This document shows, piece by piece, positions 10,426 through 24,500 of a DNA stretch of 64,000 nt. Source of the DNA: Paracentrotus lividus (taxonomy: Eukaryota > Echinodermata > Echinoidea > Camarodonta > Echinidae); the NCBI GenBank assembly GCA_940671915.1, contig CALNVZ010000794.1, positions 104,102-168,101 of the forward strand, in the 5' to 3' direction. Under the pieces are notes generated by a model that was not told where the DNA came from, searched no databases, and worked only from the letters and a program-made list of their open reading frames with translations. Every line of letters begins with the position of its first letter. Within the stretch, counting starts at the first letter, position 1. The translations under genes were made by a program, and so were the position numbers.

Positions 10426-10705
10426 AAGGGCCTGTCCCACAGAAGGCGATCGTTGTGGCGACAACCTACGAACTACTTTTTAGTACCCATCGCCACCATG
10501 CGCAGGTCAAATCGCCTCTTAGCTCGTAAATTATCGCGTCTGTCGCCAACAAATACGTAGCATTTTGTTTCGCCGTTGGTTGCTCAACAAGTTAAACAAT
10601 AGCCGGTGTCAGTTTGGTTGACGTCAATGACCGTAGCCTGTCTTCTCTTGTTGCGACAAGGTGCTATCGTAGATTGTCGCCAGATAGAACTTGTTTAGCA
10701 CAGCG
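10426..10705 (+). mobile_element. MITE, GGGCCTGTCCCACAG family, truncated copy 4
   Basis: The left 280 bp of the family seen at 538-2,752, again preceded by TA. Homology stops at 10,705, where a Tc1-like remnant begins. A copy lies at about 20,726-21,004. Confidence 0.8.
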
Positions 10706-11162
10706 GGCATGGCTATTTTGGTCATCTCACCACCCAGGGTGGGGGCGCTTCCACCCTCCCCATTTGACCAAATTTTCTTAAACTTAGCATGTATTTGAGG
10801 TATATTAGAATAAAAAAGCCTGCTAAGTTTCATACTTCTACCACAAATACTTTTTGAGCAATCAGCATTTGTTAATATTGGCATTTTACTTTTTTGCATT
10901 TTGACTACATGTTTAATACACAAGTCTATGGGGAAACCAAAAGCGCATAGCGCAACTGTTTTTAATGCTGCGCATTACCAGATGCATGGTCGAAACTATG
11001 TAAATTTGGTGTCTACATTAACGTAAGAACCGATGCTAAAAAGTCGTGAAAGCTCACGGCACACAAAATATATCTTTAATCTGATTTCGGTAAATGAACT
11101 AGGGCATTAATCCCATAGACTTTGTGTAGGTTCAGGTGTTCTAATACTTTTGGCCACCACTG
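10706..11162 (-). mobile_element. Tc1-like element, one-ended remnant
   Basis: The right end is the complement of CAGTGGTGGCCAAAAGTATT, followed by TA, a Tc1/mariner-type terminus. It matches the left 450 bp of the element at 31,958 and the remnant at 35,530. The other end is missing, where the MITE copy abuts. A copy lies at about 21,005-21,462. Confidence 0.75.
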
Positions 11163-11259
11163 TATATTGTAGAATAAAGCGAAAGCGAAACGGGAATGGT
11201 GCTTTATCTGGTTTAACAAAGGGGGTAATCATGATGTAATGTCAATAGATATACACACA

Positions 11260-14200
11260 TACCCAGGGAGCAAAACCCCATTTTTTTTAAGGAGCTGACA
11301 TGTCGAGATATAAAAAGTAGTCCTATCTAGGGTGGTTGCATGGACCCTAACCAACATCGCTAGCGGACTACTCTTCAGATCAGCTGCAGGAGGGTCCGCT
11401 ACAGTGGCGTCCAAAATAGCCGCCCCTTACAAAAAATAGTATTCTGACAAAATGGTTGAAGCAAAGTTTCAAATACATTTGCTTTTGTAGTCAAATAAAG
11501 ATAAATAATTTCCTATAATTTGGTACTATTTTCAATAGAATCATACTCAGCAAAGGCTAAAATTGAAGCGTTAAACTTGATTTTCTCATTTTTTTCCAAA
11601 AAAAAATAATTTTATCTATTTGTTTTCCTGTGCTAAATTCTCGTCAAGACCTGAAGCAGCGAAACTTCTTCAAAATGTGCCCCATATGTATATGACAAGG
11701 TATGGTGAAAAAGAAAAAGTAATACCCATTTCCGAGTAAAAGAATAACGCTGAAAGTTCGACTGCCAATTACGGAAAAAACGACTTTTTTGCCCCATTTA
11801 TGTGGGAAAACCCCATACATACACGTGTCAAACCCTATACGTGCAGCTCATTGTTTGCACGGCGTATCTAACAGACTTATTACATGAATATGCAGTTTCC
11901 AAAAGTAATAAGAATGGACCTTCTCGGACCAATCGTGTGAGGAGGGATTGGGGAGGGATGGGGGTGCATACCAACAATTTTTGGTGGGCAGATGATTAAA
12001 TATTATAATCTTGTTTTGAATCTAAATTAGATTAATTGTGGCTTGTGCAAATAATCGGTTGTAGGGCGCAGGAAAAAGGCTTCTATGAAAGACTGCAGTA
12101 CACATATACGTTTGTGGGTTTTATTTGCTAAGGTCTAATGCCTTCAGGAGTAGAGAGTGCCTTGAAATATCACAATAGAATGTTCTCTCTACATGATATC
12201 CACAACAGCACAAACAGTAGGCCTACATTAATAAAAGTGGAGATGAACAGAAAATAAGCCATATAACACAATGGACAAACAGAAAGAATGTGAGTAAACA
12301 TATAACAAGACGGTACAGAAATTTCATATCAAAGAATAATAAAAAAAAATTTTAAAAAAAATCTTGAGTTTACAGGTATAATAATAGGGATATATACAGA
12401 AAGAGCTCGTGACCCCCAGAGAACCCGAGACCGGGATTGGTGCCGCGGGACTGCAAGCCCACCACTTGTGTCAGTAAACGTAAGTACCAAAAAAACAGAC
12501 AAAAAAAAGCCAGAGGGGTAACCAAGGCAGTGATTTTTAAGGCCATGTTCGCTCCCCCCCCCCAACCTGCCCCCTTATCCCCCATACGTAACCTTGACTA
12601 ATATTTCTAATACAGCTGTAATCCAAAAAGATTGGATTATATAAAATAATATAATTTAGCAAATCTAACAAACTTATGATCATCTAATGTATTTATCAGT
12701 AAACATACGGTTAAGGGTATCATTACAAGGACAGGGCCACACGTTATGAAGGCTATATGCAGTTTAACAAATCTTAGTTACTGTACTTTATATCGGAGTC
12801 TTTTTCAGATTAAAAATTATAATGAAAATTTACTTGGAAATGATTTTAAAATATTTAATGAATATTATAGTTATTGACAAAGAATACAAAAGTCAAGGCC
12901 TCGACCATAGGTAATAATACCACCATATATTTTTCCATCAACGATAACATATAGATCGAGCGTTTTTCACATTTATACTGTCAGACATGTAAGTATGAAT
13001 GTGCGCTGTAGGGTCCTACTTGCGTATCCCATGTTGATGGTTAGCTTTTACCTCAACAAAACACTATATTTACTTATTACTTAACAGTCTTGACGGAAAC
13101 AACAGTAAATATTTCTAATTCATTGTTTATAACCGCCATGAGCCCTGAAAATGCTACCTTGACACAAGTATAGAAGAGCACCTATATGATTATGCCCACT
13201 AAATGCTATTATTTATATATTATTATTATATCTATTATTAATACTATTATTATTATTATATATTATATTGTATACTATTGTATTAATTATTATTATTATT
13301 TATACTTTATTTTTCTTTATTTTACATTATTATAGTATTATTTCATATTGTCTGATCGTTTTTTTTAATAAAAAAAATATAAGCCTGGAGTCACGTTCAC
13401 TTCATAGAGAATTATGTGCTAATTATTGATTTATCTAAATATTATAGCAATCCATTATTCAATAAATTTCTCGTGGTAAGGGTTGGAAATCGGCGCAGAA
13501 TGAATTTGGTTGCAGAAGCTAAAATATTGTTTTTCTTTTAATTCACCCTTTAGCAGCAATACCCTATCAATGCATAACTGACACAACCACCATGATGCGG
13601 ATCAAATTTGGGTTAGGCATAAAATCTGTGAGTATATGGGCAGTTTAATTTAATGACTGACAATGACTCCTTTTGGTTGGTAGAATACAAAAATAGTCAA
13701 CAGTTGAAAGGAGGGCAAAAGAAAGTTAGACATTAGCATTTAGGAGACCCCTCTTATCATCTTTCTAATGACAAACTTGAAAGTAGGGATGGGGCAAAGG
13801 AGAAAGGCCGGAACTTTTTAGAAACTGCGAATGTACTTTCTAGCCAGTGTCGTAAAAGACGCGATATTAAAATTGGGAATAGACTGGGAACCATGAACAG
13901 ACAAATTAAGTCAAAACACTTTTGTCTGGGGCTTTATAGTCATACTCGGATGGCGTGATACCATGATTTCATTACAGTGAGGCCCTATTTTTGCTCGGCC
14001 ATTCTAAAAGTTCATCTGAATTCATCCATAAAAAGTAAGGTCTAGGCTGTCATTTCCTTTTCTTTCTTTTTCTTTTTTTTTTGTGTGTTTGTTGTTGCTA
14101 GAGGGGTTGCGGCAACCGCTGGGCTCCCCTCTGAAGATCCCCGCTTCAACTTCCCTACCCGAGCCCTCTCAGGACACAATTGTTGATGTTCAATGGATAG

Positions 14201-15297
14201 ACAAACACACTTAAATATATAAATGTCGTCTCAGCATAGACAGGCGTGAAGAGAATTAATTTCAACCATGAGCTGATATGACCTCTTAATAAACGAGGTT
14301 GTGAGGAAAATTACTGGGTTTGAAAAATACATCAAAAAGATGCCCTTTAACTTTAGTATTGAGTTCAACACTTTCAACAAGGTTTTGCTTTAGAACAAGG
14401 CAAAAAAAGCACGTAGTTAGATTTAGAAAAAGGGCACGATATTAATTTACTATGAAAAGGGATATGTCATGTTTGTGATGCCTGAAAAAGTGGGTTGCAC
14501 TGTACAACTTGCCCCTCCCCAGTTTTGTTTGTAGGCACCCTCCTTCAGCTTGCCTATCGAAACAATCAGAAGAATATTGGTTTTTTGTCTATACAACTAT
14601 TCCATATAAGCCATTCACGAAAACCAACGATTTATCCTACCATCGGGGTGGGGGGCTGAACAGGCTAAGAATTACAAATCTATGGCCATTTTTGCGTTTT
14701 TGTACACGTTTACTGACAAAAATGGGGGGTGCAGCCCCCAGCCCCACCCCTGGCTCCGCGGCCCTCTGCCGCCCCAAAATTGGTCCCGTGTTCATGACCC
14801 CCCCCCCATCCCCTCCCCCTTCACAACAGATTGGTCGAGAAGTCCATTCTTTATTAACCTTTATGGAAACTTGCATATTCATATAATAATAATTGTTAGA
14901 TCACGCCGTGCAATACACATGCGCGCACGGTAGGGTATTACACGTGTATGTATGGGTTTTCCACATAAATGGGGCAACAAAAGTCGTTTTTCCGTATATT
15001 GCAGTCGTAACTTTACAGCGTTATATCTTTTTACTGGAAATGGGTATTACTTTTTCTTTTTCACATACTCTTGTTCATACATTGGGGCACATTTCTGAAA
15101 AGTTTCGCGCTTCAGGTCTTGACATGATTATTACACGAGGTAAAACAATAAATAGATAAAAATTATTTTTTTTGAAAAAAATGAGAAAAATCAAGTTTAA
15201 CGCTTCAAATTTTGCCTTTGCTGAGTATGATTCTTATTGAAAATAGTACCAAATTATAGGAAATTTTATTATTTTTAATTTGATACCAAACTCAATG
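11260..15297. mobile_element. About 4-kb palindromic element, first copy
   Basis: The left tip is TACCCAGGGA. The left arm (about 11,260-12,600) is the inverted counterpart of 14,640-15,297, diverged but clearly alignable, for example around the CCCCATTTATGTGG words and the GGGTATTAC words. The arms include a C-rich block (CAGCCCCACCCCTGGCTC) that also occurs at 26.1 kb. Between the arms lie AT-rich sequence and an (ATT)n stretch. The far right end is missing here and is complete in the second copy at 25,644. No transposase is recognised. Confidence 0.65.
13195..13345. repeat. (ATT)n / AT-rich low-complexity tract
   Basis: Imperfect TTATTATTA runs between the arms of the palindromic element. 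The counterpart is at about 23,375-23,560, where it is longer. Confidence 0.8.
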
Positions 15298-17785
15298 GCC
15301 CGTATTCTGTTACGTGGTTTAGAGTTGTACGGCAATTGACAATAGAATCGAACAATAGCACCGCACGAGAAAAAACTCCCAGCACGAAAAAAACCTCCCA
15401 AACGTGTACAACTTCCGTACAGCTGGACGTTTCTCGTGCACTGAAATGCACAAGATAAAACCGGAAATCCATTGAAATAATGACGCAACAATGATTGTTT
15501 GTAGCCGCTCTATCCTTTGACTGCCGAGTGTTGTGCATAGTTGCTTGTCATGCATTTTTAAATATCACGTCCTATTCATTAACAATTCAGTGGCCTGGAA
15601 TGGGAACAATTAACCAGGGAGGTGGAAAGGGAGTTTGTATCTTTTTGAAATAATTCTCCTAAAGACGCCACGATTTTCTTTTCTTCACAAATGAGAAGTG
15701 TCCCATATTTCACCCAAAAAGCAAGAGACGTGAATTTATTCCGAGTATTCACGCTACATAACATGCGCAAAGTAAGTCTCACGTTAGGTGCTATGCTCGT
15801 CCAGTTCAATCATTTTGCCTAATTATCTCATTTTGTTATGTTTTATTTCCCTTTTTTTCTTTACTCTGGAAGGGGCAAAAGTTGTAATAAGAGAAGATCT
15901 GGGATAAAATGTAATTTTCCGACATTAAATATTCACTCTTACAGAGTCATACGCCATAAACAATTTAAACGTCACATTGTCAATTAACAATTATCCACTC
16001 CGGCCGTCGAAATCTTACATCTTCATCAGAGATAATTATATAATAATATGGACCTGTTGAAGAATAAGTGGAATTGTGTTCATTCTTTTTGTGTGTATTT
16101 TTGTTCGTACATCGTCTAGTATGTATCTATCGCGTATAATTTGAAAGGAGCGGAAATTTCTTTTTATTGTAGATGAAAAATGTAAATCCATGCTAACAAG
16201 GTAGTATATCAAAGCCAGGTGATTATCTTTCTTGAGAAGCTTAGCATCGGTTTCCAGTTATCGTGATGACATACAATGACAACGCAAAGTTTCAGATCTA
16301 GGTCGAAATCACAAATTTGCCATAAGAATGTGCTACTCGTTAGTATTTTAATCAAACTTTGCATAACCACTATTAACTAGTTTGTCTACCACTGATGACA
16401 AACACGCTATTCATGATCTCAACATAGCAACAACACTAATATCATGCAAATCGAAGTGAGGCATATGTATGTCAATGCCATTAATAATATCAAAGTAAAT
16501 CTAGAAGAAAACATTAAAGTGGGGATATGGTAATGTCACTTATACATGCCTCGTAGCGATTTTCGTCTCAAAATGATATTTTCTGCAATTTTAGGGTCAT
16601 TAGAGGTCCATAGTTAATATAGAAATTATGAGGTCTAATTCACACGCCTCCATTATTACCTTGGGCCTCTTCAGGGGGCGACATATTGGCCCAATAATAA
16701 AATGCCTTTTCTTCTCCTCAAACCATAATTCTGAATACAATTTAATCAAAGTATCAGGAAATGTCTTAATACTAGTTCATTCTTTATCAGGAATTTTCTA
16801 TTACATAATTTTTTTTAGTTATTTTTTACTCCTGGGGCCATTTTGAAGATATACTATATATAAAAAAAACCATCGCTATTCAAATAATAGATGTGTTAAA
16901 AACTGAGTCTAGTCTCTTGTTGAGCTAAATTTAGAAATCTGAAATAATACTTTGTAATCAACAGTGTTGAGGTAGTCAAGTTTATTAGTTCAAGCACATA
17001 TACTCCATACATTCAATCAATGATTATCACACATTCAGACTTGTATAATAATAAAAAAACTGCATGGATAATCCTAAAATCGTACTTCAACACCATGATG
17101 GCTGACAATACACTTCTAAGTGAAAATAATTATAAAATCTCTCACAGTATCATCTTTTGGACACTCTAAAAGTGTATCTAAATAATTTTTTTTTAAATCA
17201 GAAATCATACGAAAGTTAGTATATTTCACTTCTTAGGCAAACTCGGGTTGCATTTTCATATTTATACTTCTCAGCCCCCCCCGCCCGCTTCGTCAACCCG
17301 CAATAAATATCCTTATTACAAGTATATGTATATTACTCAGCACTTTCGTTTTTTGCTCACTGAATTCCTTATTAACATGGTATAAATAAGCGTTGTATTA
17401 TGTATTGACTAGTGGATCCCTCCTTCCTCATGACTATATGTACAATGTATATCATTGTTAGCATGCAGAGTGTGAGGAATAATAAGAACCTTGAATGTCT
17501 ATGAAACTGGGATAAAGGGGGTGAGGCGAAGAACAAAACAAAACGAAAAAACAGAAACTACACAACATCATACAAAGCAAAAACCAACCAACGAGACAAT
17601 TGAGCTAACCACAATATATAGAAAATCAATGGTTTTGTCCAATATTATCACAGGGTTTCGTGGCAAGTCACAAGTGTGCCATATAATTTCGCGTTTCACA
17701 TATCACAAAAAATGAGTTTTTATATAGACATAGATTATCTTTAGCAGTCAGGAAAGGTTTTATTCAAAGCAACATTGGCCGACCG
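15298..17785. other. AT-rich region, no gene recognised
   Basis: It begins with GGCCCGTATTCTG, which resembles the tip of the MITE family at 34.1-35.4 kb, but no matching right end is visible. Frames at 15,234-15,555 and 15,579-15,809 are short and domain-free. The rest is AT-rich without tRNA, long ORF or strong inverted repeat, and runs into the assembly gap. Confidence 0.5.
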
Positions 17786-17810
17786 NNNNNNNNNNNNNNN
17801 NNNNNNNNNN
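17786..17810. other. Assembly gap (25 N)
   Basis: Exactly 25 N. A fixed small value like this is typically a placeholder for a gap of unknown size. The sequence to its right is the start of the noisy duplicate block. Confidence 0.95.
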
Positions 17811-18188
17811 ACGTAAATTATACACGTAATCGATCTCAGGATGTTTAATCTGACTTAATTTTATATGCACATATCTTGTATTTGGTATGTGGCAAAGTAC
17901 CCACTGATTATTTTTAAAAATTAACTGCTGTGCGCTACTGGACTTCTTCAAGTTAAGTTATATTTATGTTCCTGTATCCTCCGTTGCCTTTGCTTAATTG
18001 ATGTGAATCAGAGGCGGTGTAGCTCAGAGCAGAGTGGACACGCGCTCGTTTCGGTTAATCACGCCATGGGATTGAGTCCCAGGCATGCCGAAAGACGTCT
18101 GCAAAAATAAACTGATCAATGCTACGTTTCGTGTAGAGGCGCACCTCGCCACCGTATGTACTGCAGGAGTGAATGCAGTTGGAAACAC

Positions 18189-18790
18189 TCATGTTCCTGG
18201 AGCATTGCGTGGACATCTAGATATTCAGCAGAAACATAACCATGCTCCAGGAGCATTACACACTTAGCTAAACTGTACTTGACAATGGTGTGACATATCA
18301 TGCTCCTGGAGCATTGCCGTGGACATCTAGATATTCAGCAGAAACATAACCATGCTCCAGAGCATTACACACTTAGGTAAACTGTACTTGACAATGGTGT
18401 GACATATCATGCTCCTGGAGCATTGCCGTGGCATCTAGATATTCAGCAGAAACATAACCATGCTCCAGGAGCATTACACACTAGCTAAACTGTACTTGAC
18501 AATGGTGTGACATATCATGCTTCCTGGAGCATTGCCGTGGACATCTAGATATTCAGCAGAAAAACATAACCATGCTCCAGGAGCATTACACACTTTGCTA
18601 AACTGTACTTGACAATGGTGCGACATATCATGCTCCTGGAGCATTGCCGTAGACATCTAGATATTCAGCAAAACATAAACATGCTCCAGGAGCATTACAC
18701 ACTTGCTAAACTGTACTTGGTAATGGATTGACATATCATGCTCCTGGATCATCGCCGTGGACATAAATATGCTCCAGGAGCAAATTTGGC
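18189..18790. repeat. Minisatellite of about 110 bp, six units
   Basis: Units begin at about 18,189, 18,299, 18,408, 18,516, 18,629 and 18,737. Each holds two copies of the 15-bp palindrome ATGCTCCTGGAGCAT (or its C-centred form) plus a GACATCTAGATATTCAGC segment. The corresponding place in the first copy (8,495-8,570) has a single unit. Confidence 0.9.
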
Positions 18791-19698
18791 ACAGATTATT
18801 AAATTATACGGATGCAAACTTGCAAAGCATAATACATAATATACTCAAGCACAGCAGTATGCTCATTAACAAACACTGTAAAAGATATAAACATCTCCAG
18901 GAGCATTACCCCTGTCACTTCATATAGGGAATGAAGGAGTGCCCCTCCCCAGTAGAACGGGGAGCACCGGCAAAGGGGGAAGAAATTAGTTTGCACCCCC
19001 TGACAAAGAAGGCTGGCTACTCACTGGTCGTTGTTGTGCATTATTTATGTGCACTTTTACCAAGAACACCCTTTTATTTCAATTTCGCAAATGTATATTT
19101 AGGGGCCGTTCACAATTCCGCAATTTTTCTTGCGTACAAAAACGTATGTTCCAGGTAGGAAGGGGGAAAAATTACCTCAAAGTGTACGTAATTTCAGACA
19201 CTTTTTCATCCCTGATCATTGCATGCAGATCAATGCTCGCATAGACTTTTCATTGATTGAGCACTGCTATTTAAATACCCGGCTACCCCCGCGCCGCTGA
19301 TCTTGTGACACGTCACAATTAAAACACAACTTGTGGCCCATGCGCCGTTGAACACTTTACTGGAGCATCCGATTTTATTTTGCCACATCACATCTCACCA
19401 CTGGTGTTTGTGCACTATTTCACTTGTTCAGAGTAAATGGAACAGTCCAAATGGCACTCATGAAAACCAGTACATCGATTATGCATAATGCTCCAGGAGC
19501 ACAATGCCCTGGAGCATAATTTAGGGCAAAAATCTCATGAAAGCGCCGGCGAAACACATAACCAATAGGCGAGAAACGACGTGCTGCCTGAAGATCGCAC
19601 CAGCGCACAGTGGGCCAGGCGTAAGCAAAAGTGCGCCAAAAGTGGTTTCTGGTCACCTAATCAATTTTGTTTTTTTAGTATTTTTTTTAGTATTAGTG

Positions 19699-20195
19699 GG
19701 ATTGTGGGTCGAGTGGATAAGTCAGCGGACTTACGGTCACAAGGTACGCGGTTCGAACCCGTCCATACCACTAGCATCCTTCGGCAAGGTGTCAACCTGT
19801 AAATTGCCGTACTTGACCCAAGTGAGGTAAATGGGTACCGGTAGGAATTGAATTGAATTGAATTGAATTTATTCAGACAGAAAAATAAAATATTCATGTC
19901 TTGGGATTGCTAAACAAGGTTTAGGAAACCATACAAGTTGGCATCCCAGATATATAAACACAGTACAAAATATATCGATGACATTAAACAAGAATCAAAT
20001 AGCGTAAATATTTGGCAGAACAACATAGGGGAGACAGAAAATAATCCTTCAAATACTAAGATCTTGGAAGAAATCCTCGAATGCTTAAAGCGCCCTAGGC
20101 AGCTATGGCTATAGCCGGTAATAATATTAGCTGCGCCCTGAATAGTTTACTAGATACGACGCGCATTATAAATGCTTAAATATTATTATCATTAT
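19699..20195 (+). mobile_element. tRNA-derived SINE, second copy
   Basis: Counterpart of the SINE at 9,372-9,875, with the same internal LINE tail, plus small indels that look like sequencing errors. Confidence 0.7.
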
Positions 20196-21553
20196 CTCAG
20201 CAAAGATAGAACCTCTAGAACATCTCCTTAATATTTCATCATGAAATGATTTTTTGTTGGTTATTTTTCTTTGAAAGACCAGAAAATGACTCATTGTGGT
20301 ACACTGCCGTGTAAATGACAAATTTTCGTTATTTGTGATTGTTTGCTAATTGGTGGTCCAATATATTTAGATTAAATCTGCCTGATTAAGAATGATCATT
20401 TTAAGTGCCCATAGAGATTAAAGACAAATGTTTAATCCCATTCGGATAATTTTGGACGAAACCACTAAATAATGGGGGGAAATTGCATTTTTCCCTTCAT
20501 ATGCATATATTTCCACGATTACCGCCAATTCCGCGTTCAAAGTACCATAGCGGTCTTCTTTTTTTTTTTTTTATAGTTTAGCTTTACATCAATACCAAAC
20601 TTAGCTGCAACCTCCTGCACTTCGGAGATATAACCATTTCCATCCGCATGTTAGCCTAATTTATCGTCAAAATCTGCCACAAAGCGATAATGCGGCCTTA
20701 TTGTGCACACACAAGTCTCAACCGTAAAGGGCCTGTCCACAGAAGGCGATCGTTGTGGCGACAACCTACGAACTACTTTTAGATACCATCGCACCCATGC
20801 GCAGGTCAAATCGCCTCTTAGCTCGTAAATTATCGCGTCTGTCGCCAACAAATTTAACGTAGCATTTTGTTTCGCCGTTGGTGCTCACAAGTTACAATAG
20901 CCGGTGTCAGTTTGGTTGACGTCAATGACCGTAGCCTGTCTTCTCTTGTTGCGACAAGGTGCTATCGTAGATTGTCGCCAGATAGAACTTGTTTAGCACA
21001 GCGGCATGGCTATTTTGGTCATCTCACCACCCAGGGTGGGGCGCTTCCACCTCCCCATTTGACCAAATTTTCTAACACTTAGCATGTATTTGAGGTAATT
21101 AGAATAAAAAGCCTGCTAAGTTTCATACTTCTACCACAAAATATTTTGAGCAATCAGCATTTGTATATTGGCATTTTAACTTTTTTTGCATTTTTGACTA
21201 CATGTTTAATAACACAAAGTCTATGGGAAACCAAAGCGCATAGCGCAACTGTTTTAAATTGCCTGCGCATTACCAGATGCATGGTCGACAACTATGTAAT
21301 TTGGTGTTCACATTAACGTACAGAACCGATGCTAAAAAGTCGTGAAAGCTCACGGCACACAAATATATCTTTAATCTGATTTCGGTAAATGAAACTAGGG
21401 CATTAATCCCATAGACTTTGTGTAGGTTCAGGTGTTCTATACTTTTGGCCACCACTGTTATTGTAGAATAAAGCGAAAGCGAAACGGGAATGGTGCTTTA
21501 TCTGGTTTAACAAAGGGGTAATCATGATGTAATGTCAATAGATATACACACAC

Positions 21554-24500
21554 TACCCAGGGAGCAAAACCCCATTTTTTTAAGGAGCTGACAGTCGAGA
21601 TATAAAAAGTAGTCCTATCTAGGGATGCATGGACCCTAACCAACATCGCTAGGGCGAACTACTCTTCAGATCAGCTGCAGGAGGGTCCCTACAGGTGGGG
21701 CGTCCAAAATAGCCGCCCCTTTACAAAAAATAGTATCTGAACAAAAATGGTTGAAGCAAAGTTTAAATACATTGCGTTTATCAAAATTAAAGATAATAAA
21801 TTTCTAATATTGATATTATTTTCAATAAGAATCATACTCAGCAAAAGTAAAATTTGGAAGCGTTAAACTTGATTTTTCTCCATTTTTTTCAAGAAATTAA
21901 TTTTTATCTATTTATGTTTTACCTCGTGTCATAATCATGTCAAAACCTGAAGCACGAAACTTTTCAGAAATGTGCCCCAATGTATGGACAAGAGTATGTG
22001 AAAAGAAAAGTAATACCCATTTCCAGTAAAAAAAATATAACGCTGTAAGGTTACGACTGCCAATTACGGAAAAAACGACGTTTTGCCCCATTTATGTGGA
22101 AAACCCATACCATACACGTGTAATACCCTATTACAGTGCGCTCATGTAGTTGCAAACGGCGTGATCTAACAACTATTACATGAATATGCACAGTTTCCAT
22201 AAAGATTAAAAGAATGGACTTCTCGACCAATCTGTTGTGAGGGGAGGATGGGAGGGATGGGGTGGCATGATCACAGGAACAATTTTTGGGGCGGCAATGT
22301 TAATATTATATATCTTGTTGAATCAAATTATTAAATTGTGCTTGTGCCAATATATCGGTTGTTATTTGGCGCATGGAAAAAGGGCTTCTATGATGACTGC
22401 AGTCACAGATACTTTGTTGGTTTTATTTGCTAAAGGTTGCCTTTCAGTGAGTAGAGGATGCACTGATAATATACATAAAGGTCCTGCCATGATATCCAAA
22501 ACACATGAACAGTAGGCCTTACATTATATAAAAGTGAGATGAACAATAAGCCTATAACACAATGGACAAACAGAGTTAATTGAGTAAACAATAAGCAAGA
22601 CGGTACAGATAATTCATATCCAAAGAATAATAAAAAAAATTTAAAAAAAATCTGAGTTTAACAGAGTTATAAATAATACAGAAAACGTACCCCCAGGGGC
22701 CGCGGAGCCGGGATGGTGCCGGGGACTGCAGCCCCACTATTGTCATTAAAACGTGACAAAAACGCAAAAAAAAAGCCATAGGGGTGCCTAGGTGATTTTA
22801 GCCTGTTCAGCCCCCCCCCAACCTGCCCCTACCCCAGTACTATACCTGACTATATTTTCTTACAGCTGTGATCCAAAAGATTTTGGATTATAAAATTATA
22901 TTTAAAGCCAAATCTAACAACCTAATATTATCATTATGATGGATTTATCAGTCAACATGTTGGGGTGATCTACAAACAGGGCCCATTTGGGCAGCAGTTA
23001 GACATTCTAGTATACTGTACTTTTATATCGTGTCTTTTTCAAGTAAAATATAATGGAAATTTACTTGGAATTTGTTTTAAATATTTTTATATTTATTTTG
23101 AAACATAGAAACAAAACAAGTCAAGGCCTCGACATAGGTATAACCACCATATTTTTTTATACAACGAACATATAGATGAGATTTTTCACATTTATACTTC
23201 AGACCTGTTGTATGATTCGCTTTAGGGCTACTTATCCCATGTGATGTAGGCTACCTCAGACAAACACTAATTACACTATATACTTAACAGTCTGATGGAA
23301 ACAACAGTATATTTTCTAATTTAGGGTTTAAACCGCCATGAGCGCCGAAAGGCGACCTTGCACTATAGAAGGAGCCACTATTATTATTATGCACTATTAT
23401 TAGTATTATTATTTATATATTATTTATTATTATTATTTATTATATTATTATTATTATCTAATTGTATTATTATTAATTATTATTATTATTATTATTATTA
23501 CTATTGTTATTATTATTATTATTTTATTACTTTTTTTTTAATTATTATTATTATATTGTCATATTGTCGATCTTTTTTTAAAAATATAATAATATAAGCC
23601 TGGACAGCACGTCACTTCATAGACTTATGTGCTAATTAGTGATATTATATTATATCAATCCATTATTCAATAATTCTGCTGTAAGGGTTTGGAAATTCGG
23701 CGCAGATGAATTGGTTGCAAAGCTAAAATATGTTTTTTTTTTTTTTTAAGTTCTCCTTTAAGCATGCAATACCCTATTCAATGCATGAACTGGACACACC
23801 ACCATGATGCGATCAAATTTGGGTTAGGCATGATCTGTGAGTATATGGGCAGTGATTAATAATGACTGACAAGTGACTCCTTTTGGTTGTTAAACTAGCA
23901 ACATGAAGGAGGGGAAAGAAAGTTAGACATAGATTTAGGAACCCCTTATCATCTTTTCTTTAACAAACTGAAGTAGGGATGGGGCAAAGGGGAAAGGGCC
24001 GGGTCTTTTTAGAAATGGTGGGTACTTTCAGCCAGTGGCGTAAAGAGCGGAGTATTTAAAATTGGGATAGACTGTGAACCAGAACCAGAAATAGTCAAAA
24101 ACTTTTGGGGGCTTTAGTCCATACCGGTGGCGGATCCAGGATTTCATATACAGGAGGCCCTTTTTTGCCTTCGGCCATCAAAGAGGTTATCTTGAATCAT
24201 CCATAAAGGTAAGGTTAGGGCTGTCCATTTTCCTTTCTTTCTTTTTCTTTTTTTTTTTTTTTTTGTTGTTTGTTGCTAGGAGGGGGCGGGCCCCTGGGCT
24301 CCCCTTGGATCCCCGCTTGCATACTTCCCTACCCGAGCCCTCTCAGGACGACAATGTTGATTTCAATGTAGATAAACACACTTGAAATATATTGTCTCTA
24401 GCATAGCAGCAGGCGTAAGTTTGTTTAATTCAACCATGTGCTTGTGACCTCTTAATACGAGGTTGAGGAAAATTTGGGGTTTGAAAATACATCAAAAAGT

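Larger units (their letters stand above)
8107..15297. repeat. Large direct duplication, first copy
   Basis: This interval is repeated in the same order and orientation at 17,811-25,434, about 10 kb away. The first copy reads cleanly. Similarity ends abruptly at 15,297, where GGCCCGTATTCTG starts. The left limit is unknown because the second copy begins at an assembly gap. Confidence 0.9.

Noticed and set aside
18189-18790. CRISPR-like array
   Set aside because: The whole 110-bp unit repeats, with no unique spacers, and it lies inside a eukaryotic transposon.
23358-23597. 79-residue Tyr/Leu/Ile-rich ORF
   Set aside because: It is a translated (ATT)n microsatellite in the error-rich block.
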